A DNA stretch of 64,000 nt, taken from assembly GCA_038496445.1 (NCBI GenBank), contig JALMLS010000288.1, forward strand, positions 1-64,000, read 5' to 3'. The translations under genes and the position numbers were made by a program. Of this stretch, positions 1 to 10,735 are shown piece by piece; position 1 is the first letter of the stretch, and the number at the start of each line of letters is the position of its first letter. Source of the stretch: Trichosphaerium sp. ATCC 40318 (lineage: Eukaryota > Discosea > Flabellinia > Trichosidae). The notes under the pieces were generated by a model. That model did no database searches and had not been told where the DNA came from. It was given only the letters and a program-made list of their open reading frames with translations.

Positions 1-729
1 CAAATCTACCCAACTTCCTCCTAACCAACTTTATGAGTGGACATTCTAAATATGTTCTTTCACCTGCTATACTAACACGTAGGGTTCCAGCAATGAAGCG
101 CCCTTTGTTCGGCGGGATGTATGGACATGGCACTTCGTGGACATTTCAATATGCTTTGGAGATCTACGTTGTTTTAGCAATGCGGGTAAGGATAAGTAGG
201 TACCTCCTAGTATGCCAGACACTTTGTGTAGCTGTTATCCATCGACCATTTTGCACTTAGACAGTAGTACGCCTGTCATGGTTTAGATTGTACGTGTAAG
301 CGCTATCTATACCTCTCTGATGGATGATCTCTGGTTGTTTCGCACTTGGCTGTAGATCATTGCAAGAGCTGAGAAAATACGAGCATACTTCTTTGGCTTG
401 CTTTTGAATGAGCACTTTGCATTGCTGCGGGCAAGGAAAATGCTGCCATCAGTATCGGCTACTCGAGCTTAGCAACTTTTCGTCTACGTGCACCTGCCTG
501 AGTTAAATGCGTTGTCGCTAGTGCGTATTGCCACCTTTACAGGATTCAATGTAGACTGTTTCAAGCTGCTGGCAAAGGAATGAGCCAACCCTCTATCCTC
601 GCTAACACCTGTAACAGTGTTAGCACGCTTTCCGTGGAAATGCTGCAGCGTCCGTACTTGGGCAGGTCCAATGTTATGTGCATAGTGGATGGAAGGAAGC
701 TTATAAAACATGGATTCTGCCAAGCTCAT
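1..729 (-). CDS. SPO11 / topoisomerase VI subunit A-like protein, C-terminal part beyond the window
   Basis: The role would be the meiotic double-strand-break transesterase. On the minus strand an exon starting with ATG at 729 splices (donor after STLNP) to an exon reading ADTDGSIFLARSNAKC, then KKYARIFSALAMIYSQVRNN, then SIRE. This has the spacing of SPO11, where a helix leads to R-(D/E)-x-Y-Y. The next exon (about 275) reads AYYCLSAKW, giving REAYY, the position of the catalytic tyrosine pair. Further left, LHKVSGILG can be joined to VPCPYIPPNKGRFIAGTLRV, which fits the family's 'L.VPR..l.v...KGliAG' block, and the frame then runs off the window. The YY exon and the LHKV block differ by one base in frame unless an unusual splice is used. 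The Toprim metal-binding acidic residues would lie outside the window. The helix-REAYY and KGRFIAG blocks are the support; the call stays tentative. Confidence 0.6.
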
Positions 730-915
730 CTTAGATGCCGTTGAAGATCCTGTTTTTTGCAATGTGTGACTTAACTTCGTGCGTTTTGATTGTTTAAGCT
801 GGTTTATTGTGGCAAGTACATGCTGTCATGATCACAGAATCGACGCACCTGTCTTTGTTGGCTTGTGACACGCCGCACGTCAGTTTCTGTTATTTTAGCG
901 TCAGTAACGCATAAA

Positions 916-3731
916 ATGCGTACAATGCTTAACGCAGGTACGAGCGAACGGTTTATTTTCTCTGTAATTACAATTACAGAGAAAGCGCGCTATTCTGTAG
1001 CAGACAGTGCAAATACTGTTGGATACACACTCCAAGTGCGAACGCTAGACGATTGGTATCGCGTAAAAGGTTGTGAAGTGGACAGTGCTGCTCGACCTGT
1101 TATTGAAGAGTACGCTAATGAGAGTGTAGACTAATGCTTACGCGTGGTGTAGGCATAATGGATCTATCAGTGACTACTTAGTAGCGGCTTATCCTCGTTA
1201 TAAATGGGATCGCATGCAATTCACGTGCGCAAGTTAAGTCTTTGTACTGCACGCTAAATTTGATGGTAGGCACGTACCAAATGCTTACACAAAGCATTGT
1301 TCTCGATTGGCTGTCATGGACACATTCGCACAAGACAATGACCTTAAAACTTTGGATTCGTGGTATGACCTTGATGTCAGTACTATCCGAAGAGCGAAGG
1401 GTTTATCCAGTTTGCTGGCAGGGTATCCATTCATGTTTTCTATTTGCACGCCTAATAATTGTTTGACAATAGGTATTACGACAACAGCTTAGAAAAGGCG
1501 CTGTATACATTATATCCTGAGTATGGATGGCTTGATACCAAATTTTTGTGCGCGTTCAAATTGTCTTGGTAATCCTCCGTATTAACGTTATATATGCAGT
1601 CACGCTAAGGGCTATTGGTCTCACATATCAAATCAAAGAGATAAACTCGAGCAGATATCAAGACGCAAGCGCTTCATGACTTTTGATGGCTGGTACAGCA
1701 TGGATTGGCAGTCAGCGTGCTACCTCGGTGCAGGCTCAATGTTGCAGAGGTATGTATATATAACTAGTCACTGGTCGTTTCCTGTAGTAACGTGTATGCA
1801 AGATATAACTCATCAATCGCCTCAGCCTTAGAGGCTATCTTTCCAGAGCATCCATGGGCACGCCAGGCTTTCAGGTGCGTGATGACTGGTAACAAGATGG
1901 GATGCTAACTAGGTTGTTATTAGTACAGTTCCAAGAGGTCATTGGGATAGTATTCAATCGCATAGAGATACCTTCAACAGACTGGCTGAAACATTGGATA
2001 TATATACAATGGACATGTGGCTCAGTGTAGACAAGAAGCAAGTGAGTACGCATGGAGGTGGTAATGTACTTGCAAAGTGCGTTAATTACTGTTTGCTTCA
2101 TCTTAAAACTTGATTAAAGGTACAACCATGACCTCAAAGCTGCTCTTGATGCTATTTATCCTTCTTTTTTGTGGTGTGAGACCGAGCTGCAGTGCGTATT
2201 ACCCATTATTTGATTGACTAGTAATTTAACTTACACGTCCAGGCAAGCGCAATTGAGTCACATCTCCGCCTATCACGGTCTCTGGATAGCTAAGGTGGGC
2301 GAGTATTTGGGCGTTAAGACCTTGGAGGAGTGGTATGAAGTAACCTTGGAAGACAAGGTACCCAATGGCGTACTTAACAACGTGGTGTCGAGGTACGATC
2401 CACCAGCTGTAGAAACGTGATTAACAGCTGTGCTGAGGTATTCAAATTCAATGTACAGTATGCTAAAAGCATTGTATCCCATGTACGACTGGCAAATGTA
2501 CAAATTTAGGTACTCAACAGAATTGGTAAGATCCCATTCTTATACCGTTGAGGCCATTGTCGACCAGGCGTCGTAGAGTGACGATAAAGTACTTTGACCA
2601 GGTTGACAATCAGCGTCAAAAGTTAGAGAGTGTTGCGCAAGCCTTAAAAGTCAAAACGGTGGATGCATGGCGTTTGATCTCCAAGCAACAGTTTGTACAG
2701 CATGCAAAAGCAGTCTTGAAGAGGTACAGGGGATCAATCAGCCGTACCTTGGACGCCATTTACCCTTTGACAGCCGCCAGTCATTGCGAACTCAAGTACA
2801 ACTTCTATATTGACCTAAGCTATCACTGACTTGTTGTAGGACTCGTAAAGAGCAAAGAATTAGTGGTTACTGGAAAGGTAGTGTGATATATTCACTCATT
2901 TTATTTCGGTAGCTTACTCGCGTAGATACTAAAAACGTTACTAAGTTTTTGAAGAAACTAGAACGCAAACTCAGCATTTCTAACCCGACAGCATGGTACT
3001 TAGAAAGTTGATACGTTAATAACGCATACATGGTAGGTATAGAGTATCTCTAGGCCAACTATTAGCACATGGAGGCGGTGGACTTGCACACCATTTCCCG
3101 TCAGTGCTGGCACAACTACATCCGCATGTAGATTGGCATTGGAACTCTTTCTCATTAAGCGATAAGCGCTCAGTTCAAAGGTACCTATTTTACACATGCA
3201 AGCTGTTTAGTCTTTTTTTGCTATGTGCTATGACAAATACTAATTTTGTGACCAGGAATCTGGTTGAGTACGTTCGTGCAATTTTTCCAAATTTGGTGGT
3301 GGAAGAGGATCATTCTATAGGCACTCTAGATAGCAACGGTGCGCCCATAGTAGTTGATGTGTTTGTGCCTGCACATAATCTGGGTATCGAGTATCAAGGC
3401 ACGTTTATACACCAAAATAGTAGTCACGTGAAGCTAATTGATCATGCGTACTGTAGGTGAACATCATTACATGGATGTCCTCAAGAACGCACATCCAGTC
3501 TCCGTGTACGCTTCAAGGGATGTGGAAAAGGCGGAACAATGTCAATCGCTTGGTGTTACACTCGTAAACTTACCTTATTGGCGTCTGGACGGTATACAGT
3601 CTGTAGTTGAGGTCATAAGGGCCCAAGCTCCACAGACTGTGGCTCATTGGCCAGGTAGCTCATTTGGCTGCCGGTTGCCACCTACAGAGCAGCACAATTC
3701 AGGTACGCCATCATGTAGTGGGGGCGGGTAG
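916..3731 (+). CDS. Seven 'WY' repeats plus Vsr-like PD-(D/E)XK nuclease domain (copy A)
   Basis: Seven degenerate repeats of about 70 residues follow the pattern L.v.tldsWY.v ... gg..ll..Y..Si..aL..iYP.y.W....F. Examples are VRTLDDWYRV (about 1035-1065), LKTLDSWYDL (1343-1373), MTFDGWYSM (1678-1705), KTLEEWYEV (2312-2340) and KTVDAWRLI (2656-2685), with yP..W halves such as YYDNSLEKALYTLYPEYGW. After the seventh repeat the C-terminal domain reads NLVEYVRAIFPNL, IVVDVFVPAHNLGIEYQGEHHY, then SLGVTLVNLPYW. That is the D...ExQ-G-x-H-Y arrangement of Vsr/very-short-patch-repair-like endonucleases, so a DNA nuclease is likely; substrate and role are unknown. The exon pair EYQ|GEHHY requires a GC-AG intron (donor about 3401). 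A second copy lies at 24.4-26.4 kb. The gene is divergent from the SPO11-like gene, about 190 bp apart. The start at ATG 916 is the best visible one but an upstream exon cannot be excluded; the last exon could also splice differently. Confidence 0.72.
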
Positions 3732-3963
3732 ATGAACCAGTAACATGATTGACACGTGATAGGATATTCAACTGCCTTCGCACGACAACAAATGCAAGTT
3801 GCAGCACTTAGATTTGGCGTTGAAACTGTACAATAGTAAAATATACAAACATAACATAAATACATAAGAAAATTTTTTCAAATCGTTTATTTTTGACACT
3901 TTGAAATCTATTTTGACGTTCGTTTACCACAACAATACGCTAAACGAATGATAAGCAAGAAGC

Positions 3964-6594
3964 ATGGCCTCTCAATCTGAAAGTAGTAAAGGCACCAAGT
4001 TTATAAAGGAATGCCTTGAGAAAGATCTATTGAGGATATTGCTTCAGCATCTTGAAGCAAAGGGATACAATGAAACCATGCATAGGTGTGTTGATGCGTT
4101 TAGTGGAAATGTGTAATTTAACATGCGCCTTTTTCAGCTTAGAGGCTGAAAGCAAGTATTATTTCGATAAAGAATACTTTGCAGGGCTATTTGTAGATGG
4201 ATCATGGGATTTATTGTCCCAATACATGAATAAGTTCTTTACCGGCCCCTCAATGGCCCGAAACGCGATATAATGTATGACATTTGTCGTCACAAGTTTT
4301 TAGATGCTTTAGACAAGTGCGCATTACATTTTGTTGAAATGTGACTAAACCAACGTAGAGGAGATAAACTCACGGCAAAGGTCGTATTAAAACGCGAATT
4401 GGCGGTTTTTTTAAATGCAACACCGCCATGTGACACATCAACGCCTTCGTATATCGCATACCTCGATATGGCGTCGCTCTTGCATATGGATAACTTCAGG
4501 TTTGTACTCAATGTGTTGTGGGCGCGATTTCACATTTTTTTTCAATCAGGGAGCATCCTCACTTGGTATGGCGTGGTAATGCTAAACAAATGAGAGAACA
4601 CAGCGTCAATAAGGTAGGTGTTACTCATATTGTGTTTTAAGTGGTATTTATCTATTAAACAGATTGTGTCGCACATACAGGAGCATTTACCGCTTACTGT
4701 TACACCAGAACTGCCAAAGATACCCGAAAAGGAGAGATTGCGATCGCTTATAAATCAAAGGCATGTGCAAATACTGTGAGACACGCAACACGTGACACAG
4801 TTGTTTTTTGAGATGACTGATTGAAATATTTAGTTTTAATTATCAAACACACAAGGTCGGCACCCCTGGCGGAGCTAGGCCCACTATTCACACGCTTCTT
4901 GTCGATTTTGGCAAGGATGATGAGAGGAATCCCTACGGACACTATGGGTTATTGTCTAAGAAGAAACGTAGCCGCGAAGTATCGTCTTCTAGTAGCCAAC
5001 CTGCGCCAAAGAGATCGAAGCACAACTTTGCAAAAATTAAACCGATAACAGTATGTCATGCTACCTGCACTTCATTCTGTAACCATTCGATAGGCACACG
5101 ATAAGATGTTGGAGAGTGGGAAAGTGCATATACGTAACAACCTATTACAATTTCCACGTGCAACCGAATCGTGCATATCATTTCACACAAAGAAATTCAA
5201 TTACGTATTGAGTGCGTATTATCCTACATGTATCATACGCATAACACTCGATGCAATGTAGTGAACCATGCCACCCAGAAATTAGGATTGTTTGACACAT
5301 CAACAGTTGAGTTGCGCCTTGTTATGGAAATTGACACAGAATGCACTTCAGTTGGCAAGTTGGCATGGGATCCTACTGGCACATACTTTGGTTCGTTCTC
5401 TTTATTTTGAAGCTACAGTGTACCGTACAGTAGTACTTATTATTGTATGTTGTGTATAGTTGCAGCAGACATTGATCAATGGGAGTTGTTCAAAGTTGAC
5501 TGGACAGCAGGAACAGCAAAGTCAGTAGCAGTGACAAAGGGTTCAGGATTAACAGATATCATTTTCGCGACTTTACCTATAGGTCACCGCGTCTCGGTAC
5601 CAGAAAAAATGTTGTGCCTCCTCTACAATCAAGACAATACTATAGAGGTAGCTACATATTCATAAAATCCATAACTATAAGGTCTTTGGTTGACACATGC
5701 TTGATATAGATGTACGATGTTGAAAACAAGAAACGCGTTTGTAGGTTTGAAGGGCACAAGGTACGCGACCCACGGAGCACACACTACACCAGCGCCACTG
5801 TGCACCTTTAAATAGTAATTTAATGTGTTTTAGGCCAGTAGCCTCTATGGATACCATATTTCGTCAAGGAGGCCAAGTACCATTCCTTGTTTCAGTCGGT
5901 ACGCATATTGCACATTGACATTGGTTTAGTAAGGATGATGAGGCTAACTAATCTTTGTTTGCAACAGATGTATCAGAGAAAATGAACATATACCCCTTTG
6001 AGCTATTAGGTGATAGTAACGTAATAACTATTAAACCAGTGGCAAGTATGGACAATCCCTATCAAACGTGCGCTCTGCTTTTAATAAATAATGTGTACCT
6101 CCTACTAACTCATTATTTCTACAGCATTAGGACTGTGTGTTGCCCTGACAGCGAGACACTGATTACAATCAGCTCATCAGACTCATCTTTCATACAATGG
6201 AGTACAGTAAGTGTTAAACACAAGGTAATTTGTGAGTTGTGACTCATCACTTTTTACAGGACGGGCAAGGCATCGTCAAGAATTTTACACCATATAAATG
6301 CACAACGCACACCAGGCTTATGTCTGTGCGCGATCTACTGGCTGTAAATCACGAAAAGTACCTAAGCGTTTGGCAGCGCACAAATGAAAATGTAAGTTTA
6401 GTTGTCAGTAGGCTGTGGCTCACTTTTTTTTTGTAGTCAGTGGGCACTGTGAAATTTAAAGGACCAGTGAGGTCTTTTGCTATTAGCGCTGATGGCAAAT
6501 GTATTGCGGCAGCTGTAATAAGAAATGGTCAAGTGACACTTTCATTGGTCCACAACATTTTCGACAGTTGGGGTGTAAATGTAGATGTTGTTTG
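3964..6594 (+). CDS. Topless-like LisH/CTLH-WD40 protein
   Basis: The N-terminus reads FIKECLEKDLLRILLQHLEAKGY, a LisH motif, followed across an intron by LEAESKYYFDKEYFAGLFVDGSWDLL, then ICRHKFLDALD and FLNATPPCDTS. This matches the LisH-CTLH-TPD module of Topless/TPR co-repressors. A later exon gives GTPGGARPTIHTLLVD, resembling the family's 'CGPPNGAR' segment, and a Ser/Lys-rich linker (KKKRSREVSSSSS). The rest is WD40-like: VGKLAWDPTGTYF, DQWELFKVDW, MYDVENKKRVCRFEGHK, VRSFAISADGKCIAAAV. The product is therefore probably a WD40 scaffold that binds short repressor peptides in the nucleus, by analogy with plant Topless. The gene has about ten short introns. The stop at 6594 lies 69 bp from the COG2 stop on the other strand. 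The LisH/CTLH-WD40 call is firm; the Topless sub-family is a match from memory. Confidence 0.75.
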
Positions 6595-6663
6595 AAAATA
6601 TCCTGCAATGCTGAAATACAAAGTTGTCCATGTTTTTTGTATTTTTGGTTTGTTTTTCTATTG

Positions 6664-9008
6664 TTACAGTTTGGCCAATTCCTTTAGCCTTGTTAAATGT
6701 TGTACATCTTGCAGTGGCACGCCCAACGTTTGAATGTGTTTAACATACGCTGTGACATCTAGTTTGAACTGTAGCGTCATAAAAGCGATATCGCTTTCAA
6801 GTGACGTCTGCTGTAACGATGTCTTGCGTGCCAGCCTCGTTTTCTCGCCAGCAATCTTCTCGACAACGGACGTTCCCAAGATGGCGTAGCTATCACCTGG
6901 TTAAAAAACACTCCAAGAAGAGGTACAGCTTACCTGTGCGTCAGCTCAGAAAGTAGTGGAATGTGAAAGTAATTGGTGCAGTATGTGTTGTCTGGAAGTA
7001 CAGGAGCAGCCAACAACCTCGTCCACCTGTGTATAGGTTCAAACGCAGCGTTGACATACGCCATGCATTTTACAGGCTTTGCCTTTCCTTGCTAAGAAAT
7101 GTAGGTTAGACCAAAGCTCTTTGGTGGGTTAGTAAGTACCATACGGTAGTGCATGACAGTCATTTTAACCTTTGTCAAGCTCTTTTGTGCTGTTTTCAAA
7201 ACTCTTTGTTTGGTGCGCTCCAGCAACCGTTTAATGGCTTCCACCGGTGCACTAACTCCAGCCACTACCTTGCGCGCGCCGTGTTCCATCTGCGGGTCGA
7301 TGTTTGCCAGCAGTTTCCCTACTTTATCGGCGTATGTAGTGGATTGGTGCTTGTATAGTGCCGACAGATCTGCGATCAAGTTATCTGCTGGTGCGCCCGT
7401 CTCCTCCGCACAACACCATGTGCTGTACCTGCATTAAAATATAAGCAATAGGCATGGCTGACGCACAGTCGGGCTTACCGTTTAATGACTTGGATAGCTA
7501 GTTTTAAAAAATCGTGTGCAAGTGGTCGAAGAAATAATTTTGGAGACCAAATCTCGTCCAGAAGTGTCACTGTTTGAACGGAGGATGCCAGTTTGAAGTT
7601 GAACAAGTTCTCAGTGGCACGTTTTGGTGCAACAGTTTCAGTGAGATGTGCAAGACACTTGTCGACCAACTCTTTCTGCACCATCGTGAAGTACACGCGC
7701 AATGGCATCGTCCAACGCTTCATCAAGTTGGTGTAGTGTCCACTTTGTCTGAAAGCCAGCAAGTACTTGTGTTGTTGAGGCAACCGCGCTTCTAACCCAG
7801 AACATAACATCATACACGCAGAGTAATTGGCGTGTATGGCGGCAGGTACTGTTGTTGGAAAAACAATACGGCTAATCGACTGTTCTTGCAGCGCCTCGAC
7901 TACAGGCTGGAAAACGCCTAGTGTAACTATTGTTGCCACCAGGCGATTGTGTGATGCCTCTGCTGCGACTGCCAGGAGGCGGCCGAGTTGTTGGTCCACG
8001 TGTTTGAGTAACTGATCCACAAATTGGTCGACAGCACGCGTTCCTCGCAGTTCCTTCGATCTCTTTTGCCACAAACAATTTAATGATAGATTTTTTACAA
8101 AAGGACAAGTGTTCGCACGCACCTCTTTAAGAAAGGAGTCGATGTAGTGGTGTTGTATGACATGCACGAGCGGGTGTGGATCCGTTGATTGTGCGTGATT
8201 GCCATGCGCAAGCATGTACACGGACAGCGCATCCCGTAAGAGTACCTTTTGACCATCGCCATGATCCACCTGGCCTTCCAAAAAAACTGGCGCCATTCTC
8301 TTTAAAATTCGCGATCGCACGACTTGTAATCGCTACGTGACACGTTAATAATGTACAAGCGTTTGACGTGCGCAGAGACGTTTGCTAACCTTGTTCATCA
8401 AAATCACGAATGCTTCGCTACCCTCCCACTCTTTTACAGATTCTAGCAGGTTCCTCACAGTGACGAGCAAGTTGGCTGCGCCTAGCAGCGTGTCACATTC
8501 TTCTGTTGCGTCTGTAGCACTTTGCTTGAGTAAAAGTGCTTCAAGCTGTTCTGTAGCATTGCATATTGCTTTGTAACGCGTCAAAATATCGTTAGAGCGA
8601 CTACAGCGCTCTGCCACCGCTAGCTTATCAGATAGATCATTCCAGCACTCAGTAACGCCGTCTTCAACTATGTTCGCCTCCTGTTGTAGCACTAGGAGCT
8701 TTGGGCGAATGTGGTGAATTTTTTCAATGATTTTGTCTCGTTCTGCGTGTAAATCTTTAAATAAGTGTAAATTGTCGTGTATGGCAACTGCCAAGTCGCT
8801 CGAAATCTTTTTCAGCTGTGTGTCGAGATACGACCGCACATAGTCAATAGAGCCTACCCTACTCTGTCCTTCTACAACCTTGTACGAGTAATCAATGCTT
8901 TGGTTTGTTTTTGACACGTACAATATTCAAAACGGGCTGGTCGCCTTGTAGTTGTTGGTCTATCCAAAACTCAAATGATTTAAGTGCCGGTGTCGCAATT
9001 GCTGTCAT
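6664..9008 (-). CDS. COG2: Conserved oligomeric Golgi complex subunit 2
   Basis: COG2 is part of lobe A of the COG tethering complex at the Golgi. Exon 1 starts with ATG at 9008 (MTAIATPALKSFEFW). A helical N-terminal exon follows (8345-8890; HDNLHLFKDLHAERDK, LLVLQQEANIVEDGV) and then a large exon at 7475-8310. The latter contains FQPVVEALQEQSISRIVFP, ARLPQQHKYLLAFRQSGHY and LMKRWTMPLRVYF, which align in order with 'IVQGLEEKLPSLFNP', 'AHPAYHSFNKKWNLPVYFQI' of animal COG2. The final exon ends LQFKLDVTAYVKHIQTLGV, matching the family's 'LALDVEYLGEQIQKLGL' near the C-terminus. Five or more short introns are present. It is convergent with the Topless-like gene; its promoter side borders the mobile-element nest. 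The family match is strong at three separated places. Confidence 0.88.
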
Positions 9009-9153
9009 TTGCAACGTGGACTTGTGAACATTAAGAATTTGCCACCCAAAATCTTAGTATTGTTTTTTCCAGTGTCCTAAATTTGTTTTTTTGGTTTTTT
9101 GATAAGTTGCGCAACTTCAACTTTTTTGGCTGAAGTCATTGTTACTTGAAATT
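9009..9153. other. Upstream region of COG2
   Basis: AT-rich, non-coding. It lies between the COG2 start and the poly(T) tract that marks the 3' end of the LINE fragment, and should hold the COG2 promoter. No clear motif is seen. Confidence 0.4.
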
Positions 9154-9516
9154 TTTTTTTTTTTTTTTTTCAAAAAAAGGTTTTATTGTGCTGTGGACGA
9201 CAATAACCACACGTGCAATTGGGTTACATTAAGTTTTTACAATTCAAAATATGGATTTTCATCCCATTCATTTGAGCTTTCATAGTTTGTGTTTTTTCCT
9301 TTTATTCATAATGGAGGTTAAGTGGTTAGTAATAAAATTAATATAGGTGTTTTTAGAAGGTGTGGTTGGTAAAGGAGGAGGTTTTGGTGGAGGCTGTAAG
9401 CCTGCACCCCAATCTTCCCAGATATCAGTGATATCTGCCAGCCAGCCAGTGGACTTCCAGAAATTACCAACATAAGTGAACTTTTCTTCATCTGAAGGAA
9501 CTTCACACTGTGAGTT

Positions 9517-9597
9517 TTTTTTTTTTTTTTTTTTTTTATTTTTTACAAGCTAGGAGCAGTTACATGCTATTGATGATGTAACCGTCGCACGAGTGCT
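9517..9597 (-). mobile_element. Short poly(A) retro-insertion (SINE-like) with target duplication
   Basis: An 81-bp insertion is flanked by a perfect 15-bp direct repeat TTCACACTGTGAGTT (9502-9516 and 9598-9612). On the minus strand it is about 50 bp of unique sequence followed by A-rich sequence and a run of more than 20 A. A tail plus a 15-bp target duplication is the signature of LINE-mediated target-primed reverse transcription. It sits inside the ORF of LINE copy 1; removing it and one repeat copy leaves the frame intact (NSQCE joined to VPSDEE). The unique part is too short to class; it may be a 5'-truncated SINE or mRNA. Confidence 0.75.
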
Positions 9598-9963
9598 TTC
9601 ACACTGTGAGTTATCAATGTTGAGTGTAACAAGAATATTTTGTTGATGCCAGAAAAGAACTTTGTGAGTGACTGGGATTTCTTCATCATGGAAAAGAGAG
9701 TTGCAACATTTCCAAATGCAGTGCATGATGAAGCTGATGTGGATGGCTTTTTCTTTGTTAGTAGTTAGCTTGAGTGTTAAAAGACCAGGAGGATAGGAAA
9801 GGTGAAACGTGTTTGATGAGCATACTACCTATTGCATTAGCATATTCCCATTCAAAAAAGAAACAATGACAGTGTAGTGGATACATGAAATCAGAGTGAT
9901 TGACAGGAAGAAGCTTGAGTAGATATCTCCAAAGAATATCTCTAGGTTTGTTAACTCCCCTAA

Positions 9964-10224
9964 CAGTGGTGGAATCGGACAAAATACGCATGCCTAAAAC
10001 GTGCCATTTGCGTGGAAAATAAACGTGCCCCAAACGTGCCCAAAACGTGCCATTTGCGTGTTGTATATTTGCAATAAACGTGCCCAAAACGTGCCATTTG
10101 CGTGTTGTATATTTGCAAAAAACGTGCCCAAAACGTGTCCAAAACGTGTCTTTTGCATGGAAAATAAATGTGCCCAAAACGTGCCCAAAACGTGCAATCC
10201 GCGTTCTGTCCGATTCCACCACTG
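9964..10224. mobile_element. 261-bp non-autonomous TIR element (MITE) in the LINE
   Basis: It begins CAGTGGTGGAATCGGACA and ends with the exact inverted copy TGTCCGATTCCACCACTG. It is flanked by a 3-bp duplication TAA (9961-9963, 10225-10227). The inside is an array of a motif close to GGGCACGTTTT / AAAACGTGCCC. Both ends match the two ends of the 1.03-kb element at 11814-12844 in reverse orientation, so this is an internally deleted relative. A TWA 3-bp duplication suits PIF/Harbinger; TA plus one base would suit Tc1/mariner. Long open frames here are by-products of the repeats. Confidence 0.85.
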
Positions 10225-10735
10225 TAAGCTTGCTGACAGACTTGAGCATAAAATGGACTTTCCAGCCTAGATCTATCATTTTTTGGAGAGTAGGTGGCCA
10301 GTGAACCTGGTTGGAAGCAGGGGTATTATGCTTGACAATGTTGGAGACTTTAACATAGGTTTGGTTAGGAGGAATTTTTACACTACATCCTAATTTGAGC
10401 CATTGGTCATGGCAATAGTTTTCTATTTCAGAAAGACCAGTGTGATTGTGTTAAGGTGCCTAAACCAAAAAGAAGCTTTAAAATTGTCCACTATGGTGGA
10501 GATGTCAGAGACTGCCAAGGTGGAAAAAGAGAGCAGTTTTAGAACCTAAGGAAGAATGATAAGTGTGGTTGTTATTGTAAACTCTGAAAACATAGTTAGC
10601 ACTGTCATAGTAGCCATAAAACATGAACCAGTTAACAATGTTACACCATTGCTTATCAATACTCTTTAAAAAAGGAATAAGCACAACAGTACTGAAATCA
10701 GGATTTTGACACATACAATACACATACTTCACACA

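Larger units (their letters stand above)
9154..10735 (-). mobile_element. LINE 3' fragment, copy 1, with two insertions
   Basis: Read on the minus strand this is the C-terminal end of a non-LTR retrotransposon ORF. It contains a 'NKPRDILWRYLLKLLPVNHSD' segment like the zf-RVT region of LINE reverse-transcriptase proteins. Further on comes ISFIMHCIWKCCNSLF, resembling the common 'IW..RN' motif near LINE ORF ends, and then EKFTYVGNFWKSTGW and a stop. An AATAAA (minus strand, about 9180-9186) precedes a run of about 20 A, as expected of a LINE tail. The ORF is interrupted by a 261-bp TIR element and by an 81-bp retro-insertion, and it has stops further upstream, so the copy is dead. The upstream (5') limit is unclear. 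A second, diverged copy lies at 13.9-14.6 kb. Confidence 0.65.

Noticed and set aside
7149-8015. Plus-strand open frames of 60-95 codons
   Set aside because: Antisense of well-supported COG2 exons.
9964-10224. Possible CRISPR-like array because of regular short repeats
   Set aside because: Units abut without unique spacers, ends are TIRs, and the genome is eukaryotic.
9758-10304. Overlapping open frames encoding repeated RFGHVLGTF / NVPKTCPKR peptides on both strands
   Set aside because: They are translations of the 11-bp array in the TIR element; no gene is supported.
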